From WTFY01 sp965214675 (GTDB lineage Bacteria > Pseudomonadota > Gammaproteobacteria > UBA4575), in assembly GCA_965214675.1 (NCBI GenBank), contig OZ243969.1, forward strand, positions 1,302,001 to 1,366,000: DNA of 64,000 bases, read 5' to 3'. How positions within the stretch are numbered: position 1 is the stretch's first letter; each line of letters opens with the position of its first letter. Below the pieces are notes generated by a model. The model was not told where the DNA came from, did not search any database, and worked only from the letters and a program-made list of their open reading frames with translations. Shown one piece after another: positions 1 through 8,969 of the stretch. The position numbers were made by a program, and so were the translations under genes.

Positions 1-1
1 T

Positions 2-1378
2 CGTGACATTCTTGTCAGCCGCGATGCCAGCGCGCTGACAGGAAGTGTAGGTATCGACCCTGATATTGGTCTCAATTTTTCGGATGACGATGCATTGCGC
101 CCATCCAACCTGCGCGACACCACCGACCTTGAACAGGTCACGCATGAACTGCGTGTAAGCTCGGACGATGACAGTGCACTGCAGTGGCTGGCAGGCGTAT
201 TTTACTCGGATGTAGAGCGTGACTATTCCCAGCGCCTGCCCACACCGGGATATGACATGTTTCTCCCTTCAGCCGATTCCAATTTTCCCGATGCCGTCGA
301 CTCTCCCTATAATTCCGACCTGACCTACGACCTGCAACAAACCGCGCTGTTCGGCGAAGTCACCTACAGGCTGCTTGACAGACTGGCCCTCACCGCCGGC
401 TTGCGCTGGTATGACTGGGAAGAAGACAAGACCTTCCTGTCTGGCGGCCCTTTCTCGAATTCAGCAGCGCAGCATCAGGACATCCGGGTATCCTCCGATG
501 GATACAACCCCCGCTACATGGTCAGCTACGAGGCCACTGACAACGTCAGGGTGAACGCACAAATTTCCAAGGGCTTTCGCCTGGGAGGGGTAAACGACCC
601 GTTGAACGAACCCCTTTGCAAATCCGACTACGACAACTACAGGGGCTATCAGGAATTCGACGATGAAACCCTCTGGAACTACGAGCTCGGTTTCAAGTCA
701 TCGTATGAAAAGGTCATCGTCAACGGCTCGGTATTTTATTCCGACATTGAGGACCTGGGTGTAAATATCGATGCCGGCATGTGTTCATCACGCGTCACCA
801 TCAGCGTGCCCGAGGCCCACACCGCTGGAGCGGAGCTCGAAGTTTCCGTTCGCCCGACCACGGCCCTGCACATCACCTTTGCCGGTAGCTATGTCGAGGC
901 GGAATTTGATTCCACCGTTGCCGCGGTCGATGGCAGCGTGCTTCACGGTATCGAGGATGGCAACCGCATCCCTTCGGTGCCCGAGTGGCAACTTTCAGGA
1001 TCGGCGACCTACATGCTGCCTGGCATTTTGAGTGCAGAGGAAAGCTATATCACGGCGTCCTGGCAGTATGTGGACACCAGCATCACTCAACCCGGTGACC
1101 AGGTCGATGGTGAAAATATCTTCGATACCAACTTTCCCTATGCGGGAACCCCTGCCGGCCAGACCACGGAAGTGGACCTGACGCTTGACTCATACCATTT
1201 GTTCAACCTGTCTGCAGGCCTTGTGTATGACGCACTGGAGCTCACGGTTTTTGCAAAAAACATCACCGATGAGAACCCGAAGCTGTCCTTCGACCGTGAA
1301 AGAGGAGGCCGGGCCCGTCTTGGCTACCGCGTCGGCCAGCCACGCACCTTTGGCGTGACTGCGCGCATGCACTTCTGA
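2..1378 (+). CDS. TonB-dependent receptor, C-terminal part (5' end outside window)
   Basis: The frame is open from base 2 with no start, so the signal peptide, plug domain and first barrel strands lie outside the window. The visible 458 residues are the beta-barrel of an outer-membrane TonB-dependent receptor: repeated amphipathic strands rich in Tyr/Trp, segments such as NVRVNAQISKGFRLGG and YELGFKSSY, and a C-terminus ending in an aromatic residue (FGVTARMHF), the usual Bam recognition signal. Such receptors import siderophores, cobalamin, glycans or metal complexes using TonB/ExbBD energy; the substrate cannot be read from this part. It converges on the CDGSH gene at 1472. Confidence 0.88.
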   Translation, partial: RDILVSRDASALTGSVGIDPDIGLNFSDDDALRPSNLRDTTDLEQVTHELRVSSDDDSALQWLAGVFYSDVERDYSQRLPTPGYDMFLPSADSNFPDAVDSPYNSDLTYDLQQTALFGEVTYRLLDRLALTAGLRWYDWEEDKTFLSGGPFSNSAAQHQDIRVSSDGYNPRYMVSYEATDNVRVNAQISKGFRLGGVNDPLNEPLCKSDYDNYRGYQEFDDETLWNYELGFKSSYEKVIVNGSVFYSDIEDLGVNIDAGMCSSRVTISVPEAHTAGAELEVSVRPTTALHITFAGSYVEAEFDSTVAAVDGSVLHGIEDGNRIPSVPEWQLSGSATYMLPGILSAEESYITASWQYVDTSITQPGDQVDGENIFDTNFPYAGTPAGQTTEVDLTLDSYHLFNLSAGLVYDALELTVFAKNITDENPKLSFDRERGGRARLGYRVGQPRTFGVTARMHF

Positions 1379-1471
1379 CAATCCGGGAGACCGTTTGCCA
1401 GGTTCCGGCTTGCAGCAGGGCCGGGCAGCGAGGTTTCATCTGCAAGAAATCCTTGCACGTCTGCGGTTGGG

Positions 1472-1891
1472 CTATTTTGCCGCGAAACCAATTTTTGCAT
1501 GTGTGCCGTCGCAAAAAGGAAGGTTATGGCTGTGCTGGCAACGGCACAGGCCCGCCACCTTGCGCACAATCTTTTTTCCTTGCGTATCCTCGATGCAGGC
1601 TACGCCCCTGAAGATCAACGGTCCATTGGCCTGCACCTTGATTTCCAGGACCCCGGTGTTGTCCAGGTCATCCTGCGAGGCAGGTGGATTCACAAATTTG
1701 CCATCATCCCTGAAACCTGTGGCTTCGTGCTGCCCGTCACAATACGGCTTGTTCCTGGAGTTTCCACAACGGCACAGGTACAGTTCTTCGGTCTTTTGCA
1801 GCAATTCGCCATCACTGTCGAGCAACTCGATTTGACCGGTGACACGCAATGGACCATCGACGATGGAGGTAATCTTGTTTTCTTGGCTCAT
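1472..1891 (-). CDS. CDGSH iron-sulfur protein with two CDGSH motifs
   Basis: A 139-residue protein with two CDGSH-type [2Fe-2S] motifs. Ligands of the first are C40, C42, C51, H55 and of the second C116, C118, C127, H131, matching the C-x-C-x2-S-x3-P-x-C-D-G-x-H pattern. No membrane segment is seen, so it is probably a soluble electron-transfer or Fe-S/redox-sensing protein. I chose the ATG at 1889-1891, preceded by GGGAGA, because the upstream in-frame residues look non-coding and run into the end of pepN. It sits 49 bp downstream of pepN on the same strand and may be cotranscribed. Confidence 0.85.
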   Translation of the reverse strand: MSQENKITSIVDGPLRVTGQIELLDSDGELLQKTEELYLCRCGNSRNKPYCDGQHEATGFRDDGKFVNPPASQDDLDNTGVLEIKVQANGPLIFRGVACIEDTQGKKIVRKVAGLCRCQHSHNLPFCDGTHAKIGFAAK

Positions 1892-1940
1892 GATCTGCTT
1901 TCTATCTCCCGGATTCTTGTTCTCAATCGATTTCATACCC

Positions 1941-4598
1941 TCATTTCGCGGTACCCAGGCTTTTTGAAACGATCTCATACACATCCCCTGAAAGGCCCCG
2001 TTGGGATGCAATATGCTCCAGCTGTTCGCGCATCTTTTGCCTGCACGGCATGGAAAACTTTCGCCAGCGCATCAGGGATCGAGCCAGACGCGCTGCGGCC
2101 TGGGGGTTGAGCTTGTCCAAAATAAGCACGTGTTCTGAAACAAATGCATAGCCACTGCCATCCGGTTGATGAAATGCGCAGGGATTCTGCCCTGCAAACA
2201 CACCGATCAGAGCGCGCACCTTGTTGGGATTTTGCAGGTTGAACAGGGAATGCGACATCAGGTTTTTTACGTTCTCCAGTACACTCGGGACTCTTGAGAG
2301 CGCCTGGAATGCAAACCATTTCTCCATGACCAGTGGATCGTGCGCCCATTGCTGCTCAAATGAAGCAAGCACCTGCTCGCGTTCTTCAGATTCGCGATGC
2401 AGCAGGGCTCTGACAGCGCCTGCCTGCTCGGTCATGTTCCCCGCCCGGGTAAACTGTTTCAGCGCCAGCTTCCTGTAGTCGTCCTTGTCCAGGGCAGTCA
2501 GCAGTTGCAGACAGACATTCTGCAGTCTTCTGCGAGCCATCTCATCCGTGCTGTAGCGATACTCAACCTCCCTGTAACACGTGCTATAGACCCTGCACAG
2601 ATCTTCTTCAAGATGCTGTGCCACCGACCGTGACAACTGCTCGCATGCCGATACGACGTTTTGCATGTCGATCTCATCAAGATGCTCTTCCACATCTCTC
2701 TCGTCTGGCAGGATGAGTAACTCGGCCAACAAGCTCTGGTCTGCCGAATCATCCCGTATCGCGTACTCCAGTGCCTGGTGCAATACCGATACCGAACCTG
2801 CGCCTCCAGCATGATCCGGGCCTGTGATCCACTCCAGCAAAACATTCAGCGCCAGGCGGTTGCCCGCATTCCAGCGGTTGAAGGCGTCCGGCGAATATTT
2901 CAGCAACAAGGCTAGATGCGCGTCGCTGTAATCAAAGTTCACGCGAACCGGTGCGGAAAAATCCTGCAACAAATCGGGCACCGGTTGCTCTTTTATGTTT
3001 TTGAATGTAAAGGACTGCTGCGAGTCATGGACAAGCAATACGGTGCTTGGCCCAGTGCTTCGACCTGAATCCTCCCGTTCCAGCGTCAAGGCCTCACCGG
3101 TCGAGGAGTCCAGCAATGAAGTTTTTACAGGAATCACCAAGGGGCGCTGTGGCTCGCTATCCGGGATAGACGGGCAGGATTGCCGAAACGAGAGTTCGTA
3201 TGTACGGGTTGCACGATCCCACCATGCTTCAACCTCCAGAACCGGTGTGCCCGCCTGCTCGTACCAGCGCTTGAACTGCACCAGGTCCGAGTCATTGGCA
3301 TCCGCCATGGCTGCTGCAAAATCATCCGTGGTGACGGCCTGGCCATCGTGGCGCTTGAAATACAGGTCCATGCCCTTGCGAAAGCCGTCGATGCCAAACA
3401 TGCTCTGGTACATGCGCACAATCTCGGCGCCTTTCTCATAAACGGTCAACGTGTAGAAATTGTTGATCTCCAGATAAGCGGGCGGTCGCACCGGGTGCGC
3501 CATCGGACTTGCATCCTCTGCAAACTGGTAGGTGCGTAAGTAACGCACATCGCTGATGCGCTTCACGGCCCGTGAAGTGACATCCGAAGTGAACTCCTGG
3601 TCCCTGAACACCGTAAGTCCTTCCTTGAGGCTCAACTGGAACCAGTCCCGGCAGGTTACGCGGTTTCCCGTCCAGTTGTGGAAATATTCATGGGCAACCA
3701 CGGCCTCGATCATCATGTAATCGGCATCGGTTGCCGTATCCGGTCGGGCCAGAACACAACTCGAATTAAAAATGTTGAGTCCCTTGTTCTCCATCGCCCC
3801 CATGTTGAAATCATCCACCGCCACGACCATGTAGATGTCCAGATCACATTCGAGCCCGAAACGCTGCTCATCCCAGCGCATCGCTTTTTTCAAGGAGCGC
3901 AGTGCATGTGAGCATTTGTCTGCATTGTGTTTTTCCGTGTAGATGCGCAGGATGATTTCCTTGCCGGAAGCCGTGCGATGACTGCCTTGCAGGTACACCA
4001 GGTCAGCCGCCACCAGGGCAAACAGGTAGCAGGGCTTGGGAAAAGGATCCTTCCACACGGCATAATGCTGATCATCATCGCAGTCACCCTGCTGCATGGG
4101 ATTGCCGTTGGATAACAACACCGGGTAACGGGCCTTGTCGGCCTGCAGGCGTACCGTGTAGGTCGACATCACATCGGGGCGATCCAGGAAATAGGTAATT
4201 TTCCGAAACCCCTGGGCTTCGCATTGGGTGCAGTAATTGCCGCTGGACTTGTACAGGCCCTCCAGCGTGGTATTGGTTTGCGGCGTGATCGTCGTCTGGA
4301 TATTCAATTCAAACTTTGTCGGCACATCGGGGATATGCAGGGCGCGTTCGGTCTGCGTGAACTGCCCGGAAGTCAGTCGTCGCCCATCAAGCTCGACGTA
4401 ATTCAGCTCCAGGTTTTCACCATCCAGCACCAGTGTATTGCCCGCATCGGTCGCCTGCGGGTTGCGGACCACCTGCAAACCGGAGACCACCACGGTGGAC
4501 GCCTCGTCAAACCTGAAATCCAGGTGGACATGCGTAATCAGGTAAGGAGGAGGTGTATAATCCTTCAGATATACCTGCAGAGGTCGACCTTCTTTCAT
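1941..4598 (-). CDS. pepN: Aminopeptidase N (M1 family zinc metallopeptidase)
   Basis: An 885-residue cytoplasmic aminopeptidase, close to the 870 of E. coli PepN. The GAMEN exopeptidase motif is at about residues 267-271. The zinc site HEYFH...E has ligands H303, H307 and E326 by count. It removes N-terminal residues from peptides during protein turnover. The start (ATG, MKEGRPLQVY) was placed where PepN similarity begins; an upstream extension to 4667 would almost reach the divergent trhO start. The intergenic region to trhO is 74 bp and must carry both promoters. Confidence 0.96.
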   Translation of the reverse strand: MKEGRPLQVYLKDYTPPPYLITHVHLDFRFDEASTVVVSGLQVVRNPQATDAGNTLVLDGENLELNYVELDGRRLTSGQFTQTERALHIPDVPTKFELNIQTTITPQTNTTLEGLYKSSGNYCTQCEAQGFRKITYFLDRPDVMSTYTVRLQADKARYPVLLSNGNPMQQGDCDDDQHYAVWKDPFPKPCYLFALVAADLVYLQGSHRTASGKEIILRIYTEKHNADKCSHALRSLKKAMRWDEQRFGLECDLDIYMVVAVDDFNMGAMENKGLNIFNSSCVLARPDTATDADYMMIEAVVAHEYFHNWTGNRVTCRDWFQLSLKEGLTVFRDQEFTSDVTSRAVKRISDVRYLRTYQFAEDASPMAHPVRPPAYLEINNFYTLTVYEKGAEIVRMYQSMFGIDGFRKGMDLYFKRHDGQAVTTDDFAAAMADANDSDLVQFKRWYEQAGTPVLEVEAWWDRATRTYELSFRQSCPSIPDSEPQRPLVIPVKTSLLDSSTGEALTLEREDSGRSTGPSTVLLVHDSQQSFTFKNIKEQPVPDLLQDFSAPVRVNFDYSDAHLALLLKYSPDAFNRWNAGNRLALNVLLEWITGPDHAGGAGSVSVLHQALEYAIRDDSADQSLLAELLILPDERDVEEHLDEIDMQNVVSACEQLSRSVAQHLEEDLCRVYSTCYREVEYRYSTDEMARRRLQNVCLQLLTALDKDDYRKLALKQFTRAGNMTEQAGAVRALLHRESEEREQVLASFEQQWAHDPLVMEKWFAFQALSRVPSVLENVKNLMSHSLFNLQNPNKVRALIGVFAGQNPCAFHQPDGSGYAFVSEHVLILDKLNPQAAARLARSLMRWRKFSMPCRQKMREQLEHIASQRGLSGDVYEIVSKSLGTAK

Positions 4599-4672
4599 AA
4601 TGCCTGCGCGAGCGTTAGCGAAGCGCACAGCATAAGCAAAACCCGGATGAATTTCATTCACCCACACGGCAC

Positions 4673-5497
4673 ATGACGAACCCGATCACCAACGTGGCAG
4701 GCTATCAGTTCAGGACGGTAGCGGATGTCGAAACCATGTATGCACAGGTCCAGGCGCTGTGTGCACGCACCCACCTGAAGGGCACGGTGTTCATCAGCCC
4801 TGAAGGAATCAACCTGAGCCTGGCAGGATCACCGGCAGATATTGAATACGTGCTGGGCCAGCTGGATGAGGTCTGTGGCTTCGATCGGCTGCAGGTGAAC
4901 ACCACCTGCTCGGACAGCATTCCCTTCCGGCGCCTCCTTGTGAAAATTCGCAAGGAACTGGTGCCCATGACCTTGCCGGACACGGACACGATACGGCATG
5001 CACAAGCCGAAGCCCGCTACATCACCAGCGATGAACTCAGGCAATGGATACGCACCGGGCGCGAGATGACCCTGCTGGATATGCGCAACCGCTTCGAATA
5101 TGAACTCGGAACCTTCACGCATGCACAGCATCTCGGGCTGAGGCATTTCCGGGAACTGGGAAGTGCAGCCCCAAAGCTTGCGAAGCTGCCAAGGACTGCG
5201 CCTGTCGTCACCTTCTGTACAGGCGGAATCCGTTGCGAGAAAGGTGCATCGTACATCGCAAGCCTGGGCTTTAAGCACGTATACAAACTCAAGGGGGGGA
5301 TCCTGGACTACCTGAAAAAATTCCGGGGAGAAGACTGGCAGGGCGATTGCTTCGTGTTCGATGAAAGGATCAGCCTGGATCACAGGCTCGAACCCACGTA
5401 CACCCGACTGTGCCGCGTCTGCCAGGTGGTGCTGAACGAGGATGAGGAACAGGTATGCAGCTCATGCAGTCCGTCTGCCGCCCTCAACCCGGCGTAG
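4673..5497 (+). CDS. trhO: tRNA uridine(34) hydroxylase, rhodanese family
   Basis: A 274-residue TrhO (YceA) homologue. An N-terminal acylphosphatase-like domain contains the typical KGTVFISPEGINLSLAG stretch (about 36-52). A rhodanese domain follows with active-site loop C182-TGGIRCEKG. A short Cys-rich tail (CRVCQVVLNEDEEQVCSSC) may bind metal. The family hydroxylates U34 of tRNA in an O2-dependent route to 5-hydroxyuridine. The gene is followed by tatD after one base, so the two are probably cotranscribed. Confidence 0.95.
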   Translation: MTNPITNVAGYQFRTVADVETMYAQVQALCARTHLKGTVFISPEGINLSLAGSPADIEYVLGQLDEVCGFDRLQVNTTCSDSIPFRRLLVKIRKELVPMTLPDTDTIRHAQAEARYITSDELRQWIRTGREMTLLDMRNRFEYELGTFTHAQHLGLRHFRELGSAAPKLAKLPRTAPVVTFCTGGIRCEKGASYIASLGFKHVYKLKGGILDYLKKFRGEDWQGDCFVFDERISLDHRLEPTYTRLCRVCQVVLNEDEEQVCSSCSPSAALNPA

Positions 5498-5498
5498 T

Positions 5499-6299
5499 AT
5501 GGAACTGGTCGACATCTGTTTTAACCTCACCAGCGACGCATTCCGTGAGGACGAGGCGCAGGTGGTCGAGCGCGCCCGCCAGGCAGGGGTGCGGTATTTT
5601 ATTATCACCGGGTCGGGTGTACAGGACAGCGACCATGCCCTGCGCCTTTGTGCGCAGTACAAAGATGCCTACGCGACAGCAGGCATTCACCCCCACAAGG
5701 CCAGTGAGTACTCGGAACCATCGCTTGCCGCGCTGCACGACCTTGCCGCGCACGAGAAGGTTGTCGCCATTGGCGAGACTGGACTGGACTACAACCGGAA
5801 TTACTCCAGCCCTGCCGAGCAACGGATTGCATTTGAGGCTCAACTCGAACTTGCCGCCGACCTCGCCCTGCCCGTGTTCTTGCACCAGCGCGACGCGCAT
5901 GCGGACTTCACCCGGATCCTGACCCGATTTCGCGACCGGCTGGGAAAGGCAGTCACCCATTGTTTCACCGGAACCGCCGACGAGCTTGAGTGCTACATTG
6001 ACCTCGACTGCCATATCGGGATCACTGGCTGGATTTGTGATGAACGACGGGGTCGACATCTGCATGAACTTGTCCAGCGCGTTCCTGCACAGCGCCTGAT
6101 GATCGAAACCGATGCACCCTACCTGCTGCCCAGGAACCTGCCTGCGGATACGAACTTCCCAAAGCCCAGGGGCAGGCGTAATGAGCCAGCCTACCTGCCC
6201 CACATCCTGCGCACGGTGGCGGACTGCCGGCTCGTTTCACAAGAGCAGACCGCCCGCGAGACGACCCGCACAGCCAAGGATTTTTTTGCCATCGGATAA
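5499..6299 (+). CDS. tatD: TatD family metal-dependent DNase
   Basis: A 266-residue TatD-type hydrolase with a TIM-barrel fold. Visible family motifs: VDICFNLTSDAF at the N-terminus, GIHPHKA, GETGLDYNR (metal-binding Glu), FLHQRDAH, THCFTG and ETDAPYLLP. TatD proteins are cytoplasmic, metal-dependent 3'-5' exonucleases. The start ATG at 5499 follows the trhO stop by one base; an in-frame upstream ATG at 5442 lies inside trhO and adds no TatD-like sequence. Confidence 0.94.
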   Translation: MELVDICFNLTSDAFREDEAQVVERARQAGVRYFIITGSGVQDSDHALRLCAQYKDAYATAGIHPHKASEYSEPSLAALHDLAAHEKVVAIGETGLDYNRNYSSPAEQRIAFEAQLELAADLALPVFLHQRDAHADFTRILTRFRDRLGKAVTHCFTGTADELECYIDLDCHIGITGWICDERRGRHLHELVQRVPAQRLMIETDAPYLLPRNLPADTNFPKPRGRRNEPAYLPHILRTVADCRLVSQEQTARETTRTAKDFFAIG

Positions 6300-6352
6300 A
6301 TCCTCTCAAACTGGATATGGCCTGTACGGGTTCGGGCTGCTATAGGTAGGAC

Positions 6353-6670
6353 ATGGTTATACAGGCAAGTATTGAAGACAAGATTCAGGGCGCATTGCAG
6401 CCCGTATTCTTGGAAGTGGCAAACGAAAGTCACATGCACAACGTACCCTCCGGGTCGGAGTCGCATTTCAAGGTGACGGTCGTGAGCCAGGAGTTTGACG
6501 GCAAGCTGCCGGTCGCAAGACACCGCCTGTTGAACAAACTGCTGGCCGATGAGTTGGCAGGTTCCGTACACGCCTTGTCCCTGCACACGTTTACTCCTGA
6601 TGAGTGGCAGGAAAAAAACAGCAGCATCAGAAAGTCCCCACCCTGCATGGGCGGATCAAAAACCGGGTAA
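6353..6670 (+). CDS. BolA family protein
   Basis: A 105-residue protein with the BolA/IbaG fold: SHMHNVPSGSESHFKVTVVSQEFDGKLPVARHRLLNKLLADEL is spread over residues 26-68 and holds the conserved His and the helix-turn-helix-like segment. BolA proteins partner with monothiol glutaredoxins in Fe-S and stress regulation; some bind DNA. The last 15 or so residues are Ser/Lys-rich and outside the fold. It lies downstream of tatD and converges on the receiver-like gene at 6685. Confidence 0.92.
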   Translation: MVIQASIEDKIQGALQPVFLEVANESHMHNVPSGSESHFKVTVVSQEFDGKLPVARHRLLNKLLADELAGSVHALSLHTFTPDEWQEKNSSIRKSPPCMGGSKTG

Positions 6671-6684
6671 CCTCCGGGTTCTTC

Positions 6685-7062
6685 TCAGATCAGGCGCTGC
6701 AGAGCCGCCCCCAGGCGCTCTTCCTCGACGGGATACCGGAACGTTTCGAAAAACCGGTATCGTTCACAAAGCCTGTCAAACTGGTGGGCATATTCATGCT
6801 CGTAGAAGATGATCAGGTCCATCCGCGGATTTTGCTGGGCCACCGCGATCAATGATTCCAGGCTGCTGGTGCGATCCCTAAAATCGGACTGGTAGTTGAA
6901 CTCGGCGACCACCACGTCCGGGATCTGTTTTTTCAGCAGCGCGAGGGCCTTGCGCATGCTGAAGGCTACACGGGTGGTATAGCCGAAACGTTTGTAGAGA
7001 GGAGCAAAATCAGGATACCCGCCCAGTTCGATAATCGAGAGCAGTGATTTTTCAGCTCCCAT
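6685..7062 (-). CDS. Degenerate response-regulator receiver-like protein
   Basis: A 125-residue protein I do not recognise by name. The pattern fits a receiver fold: a first strand SLLSIIELGG, a helix-strand unit KALALLKKQIPDVVVAEFNY in the place of the phosphoacceptor strand, a strand MDLIIFYEH, and an ending RYPVEEERLGAALQRL that resembles the usual KPV-x-EERL-x-AL. The catalytic residues are altered: no Asp pair after strand 1, Glu in place of the phosphoacceptor Asp in VVVAEF, and Tyr in place of the conserved Lys. It is therefore probably a phosphorylation-independent pseudo-receiver. It is the last gene of the 10018-to-6685 operon, 29 bp after the Nudix gene. Confidence 0.6.
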   Translation of the reverse strand: MGAEKSLLSIIELGGYPDFAPLYKRFGYTTRVAFSMRKALALLKKQIPDVVVAEFNYQSDFRDRTSSLESLIAVAQQNPRMDLIIFYEHEYAHQFDRLCERYRFFETFRYPVEEERLGAALQRLI

Positions 7063-7091
7063 GGTTCTTGTTTCTTGTTCTTCCTGTGTGC

Positions 7092-7655
7092 TTAGTACCG
7101 TGTAATTTCATAATTGTGGCCTTGCCTTCGCATATCGCCAAAGTGCAGGGGGAAATTGTTATTCTGCTTGTCATCGAAATACAGCTCCAGACTTTCGCGG
7201 ATGATAGGAAATGCAATTTCCTGCCATGGGATTTCGGCTTCGTCCATTAGCGCAACTTCCAGGCTCTCCGCGCCCGGACTTGCACGCCCCTCTACCAGGA
7301 CACCGCGGAAAATCATGTACACCTGATTGATATGAGGAAGGTTGTAGAGGCTGTACAGGCTCAGGTTCGCCACTTCTGCCTTGGCCTCTTCGTGCGTTTC
7401 GCGGGCCGCAGCTTCCAGGGTGGTTTCCTGATTTTCCATAAAACCGGCAGGCAACGTCCACTTTCCATAGCGCGGTTCTATCGCCCGTTTGCACATGAGG
7501 ATACGACCCTGCCACTCGGCGATGCACCCGGCAACAATCTTTGGGTTGTGGTAAAAAATTTCCCGGCAGGATGTGCAGACGAAACGCTGCCGGTTGTCAC
7601 CGTCGGGTATGGTTAACGAGATCTCCGCAGAACCACATTTACTACAAAATTTCAA
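7092..7655 (-). CDS. Nudix hydrolase with N-terminal zinc ribbon
   Basis: A 187-residue protein. A four-Cys zinc ribbon (C4, C7, C27, C30) precedes a Nudix domain whose box spans about 71-93: G71, E77, R85, E86, E89, E90. The Gly near the end of the canonical box is Lys here. Family members with this ribbon hydrolyse NAD(H)- or ADP-ribose-like diphosphates, but the substrate is not determined. It lies between the sulfurtransferase (24 bp upstream) and the receiver-like gene in a compact operon. Confidence 0.88.
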   Translation of the reverse strand: MKFCSKCGSAEISLTIPDGDNRQRFVCTSCREIFYHNPKIVAGCIAEWQGRILMCKRAIEPRYGKWTLPAGFMENQETTLEAAARETHEEAKAEVANLSLYSLYNLPHINQVYMIFRGVLVEGRASPGAESLEVALMDEAEIPWQEIAFPIIRESLELYFDDKQNNNFPLHFGDMRRQGHNYEITRY

Positions 7656-7679
7656 ACATCACCTCACCCGAATAGGCCG

Positions 7680-8528
7680 CTAGTCTCCCGTTGCCACAGG
7701 CCGTGCAGGATCTTTCAGCCACTCGCTCCATGAGCCCACATACAGTCGTGTCCAGGGAAGCCCTGCGATCCGGGTGGCAAGGATGTTGTGACAGGCGGTA
7801 ACCCCCGAACCACACATGTTGATGATCTGCTCGGGTGGACGCTCGGAAAACATGGACTCGTAACGCTGCATCAGTTCGCTGGCGGGTAAAAACACCTTGT
7901 CCTGGCCGAGGTTGCCCGCAAATGGATAACTGGTGGCGCCCGGCACATGTCCGGGCACCGGGTCCGATTTCTGGTCCCTGGCAGTGAATCGTTCACTGGA
8001 GCGGGCATCCAGAAGGCTGATGGCACCCTGTTCAAGGCCGTGCTGGACAAAACCGATATCCACGCACATCCCGGGATCCGCCTCACCGGTGAAAGACCCC
8101 CGGGGCTTGTCCCTTGTTTCCGTCTCAAGTGGCCGCTCCTCGGCAACCCACTTCTTGATGCCGCCGTCGAGCACTGCAACATTCTCATGGCCTACCCAGT
8201 TGAGCATCCACCACATGCGTGCGGCAAAGGCCCCGGACAGGTCATCGTAACAAACGACCTGGGAATCGTTTCCAAGCCCCCATGCGCGCAGGTGCTCTAT
8301 GAAGCGCTCGGCCTCCGGCAACGGATGGCGGCCTGAAGCCTCCGTCATCGGCGAAGACAGGTCACGGTCCATATCGACATGCTGGGCACCCGGCACGTGA
8401 CCCTGGCGGAACTTGCCCAGGCCTGCGCCGGGATCCTTGAGCTGGTACCTGCAATCGAAGATGAACCAGTTCTCATTGCCAAGATTTTCCTGCAGGTCTT
8501 GCGTTGAGATAATGGTGTGAAAATTCAT
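7680..8528 (-). CDS. Two-domain sulfurtransferase (3-mercaptopyruvate/thiosulfate type)
   Basis: A 282-residue tandem rhodanese. The first domain is inactive (CYDDLSG at the loop); the second carries CGSGVTAC with catalytic Cys at about residue 239. CGSGVTA is the loop of 3-mercaptopyruvate sulfurtransferases (SseA) rather than classical thiosulfate rhodanese. The ATG at 8526-8528 is preferred over the adjacent TTG because AGGAGG ends five bases before it. In this sulfur-oxidiser it may pass sulfane sulfur to its operon partners, which is inference. It is third in the operon starting at 10018. Confidence 0.9.
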   Translation of the reverse strand: MNFHTIISTQDLQENLGNENWFIFDCRYQLKDPGAGLGKFRQGHVPGAQHVDMDRDLSSPMTEASGRHPLPEAERFIEHLRAWGLGNDSQVVCYDDLSGAFAARMWWMLNWVGHENVAVLDGGIKKWVAEERPLETETRDKPRGSFTGEADPGMCVDIGFVQHGLEQGAISLLDARSSERFTARDQKSDPVPGHVPGATSYPFAGNLGQDKVFLPASELMQRYESMFSERPPEQIINMCGSGVTACHNILATRIAGLPWTRLYVGSWSEWLKDPARPVATGD

Positions 8529-8561
8529 CAAGGCCTCCTCTGCCGACTCCGGCCGCCTATG

Positions 8562-8969
8562 TTATCGTCTTTTGCGTCCGACTTTAAATTTCTTCATGGT
8601 CTGCACGTAGTCCTGACAAGGGATCGCCTCCAGCACATGATAGTGTTTCACTGCCTGGCCGATGGACTCGAAAATATTTTCGACACGATCCGCGGAGGTA
8701 TGCATCACATCCCGGGTGAGCCCAAGCAACCCGCCGTACTGGATTTTGACATACACGCTATGCGGTGTTTTCAGCAGGTCGTCCTCTGCATTGAATGCGG
8801 GCAAACCCACTTCCTTGAACTGGTTCAGTACATCCTCGCAGCGGCGGCTGGCATCTTCTGAGTCACATGAGATGTCCGGTCCTGAGCGCCGGGTCACCAT
8901 GTGCGCTTTCTCGCATGCATAGTCCTCCCGGATCATCGTAGCTGCAAAGCTGCATTTGCAGTCCGTCAT
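8562..8969 (-). CDS. Cysteine-rich protein A, paralogue of 22760-23227
   Basis: A 135-residue protein of unknown function. Cysteines are C4, C6, C19, C35, C44 and C118, and a central block reads KIQYGGLLGL (75-84). It aligns without gaps over about 117 residues with the product of 22760-23227: C6, C19, H23, C35, C44, KIQ-x-GG-x-LGL and a Pro-containing C-terminal region all coincide. The C-x12-C-x3-H-x11-C-x8-C pattern suggests a metal or Fe-S site. Its ATG overlaps the stop of the upstream reductase (ATGA), so the two are translationally coupled. The basic C-terminus (KKFKVGRKRR) could contact nucleic acid. Confidence 0.8.
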   Translation of the reverse strand: MTDCKCSFAATMIREDYACEKAHMVTRRSGPDISCDSEDASRRCEDVLNQFKEVGLPAFNAEDDLLKTPHSVYVKIQYGGLLGLTRDVMHTSADRVENIFESIGQAVKHYHVLEAIPCQDYVQTMKKFKVGRKRR

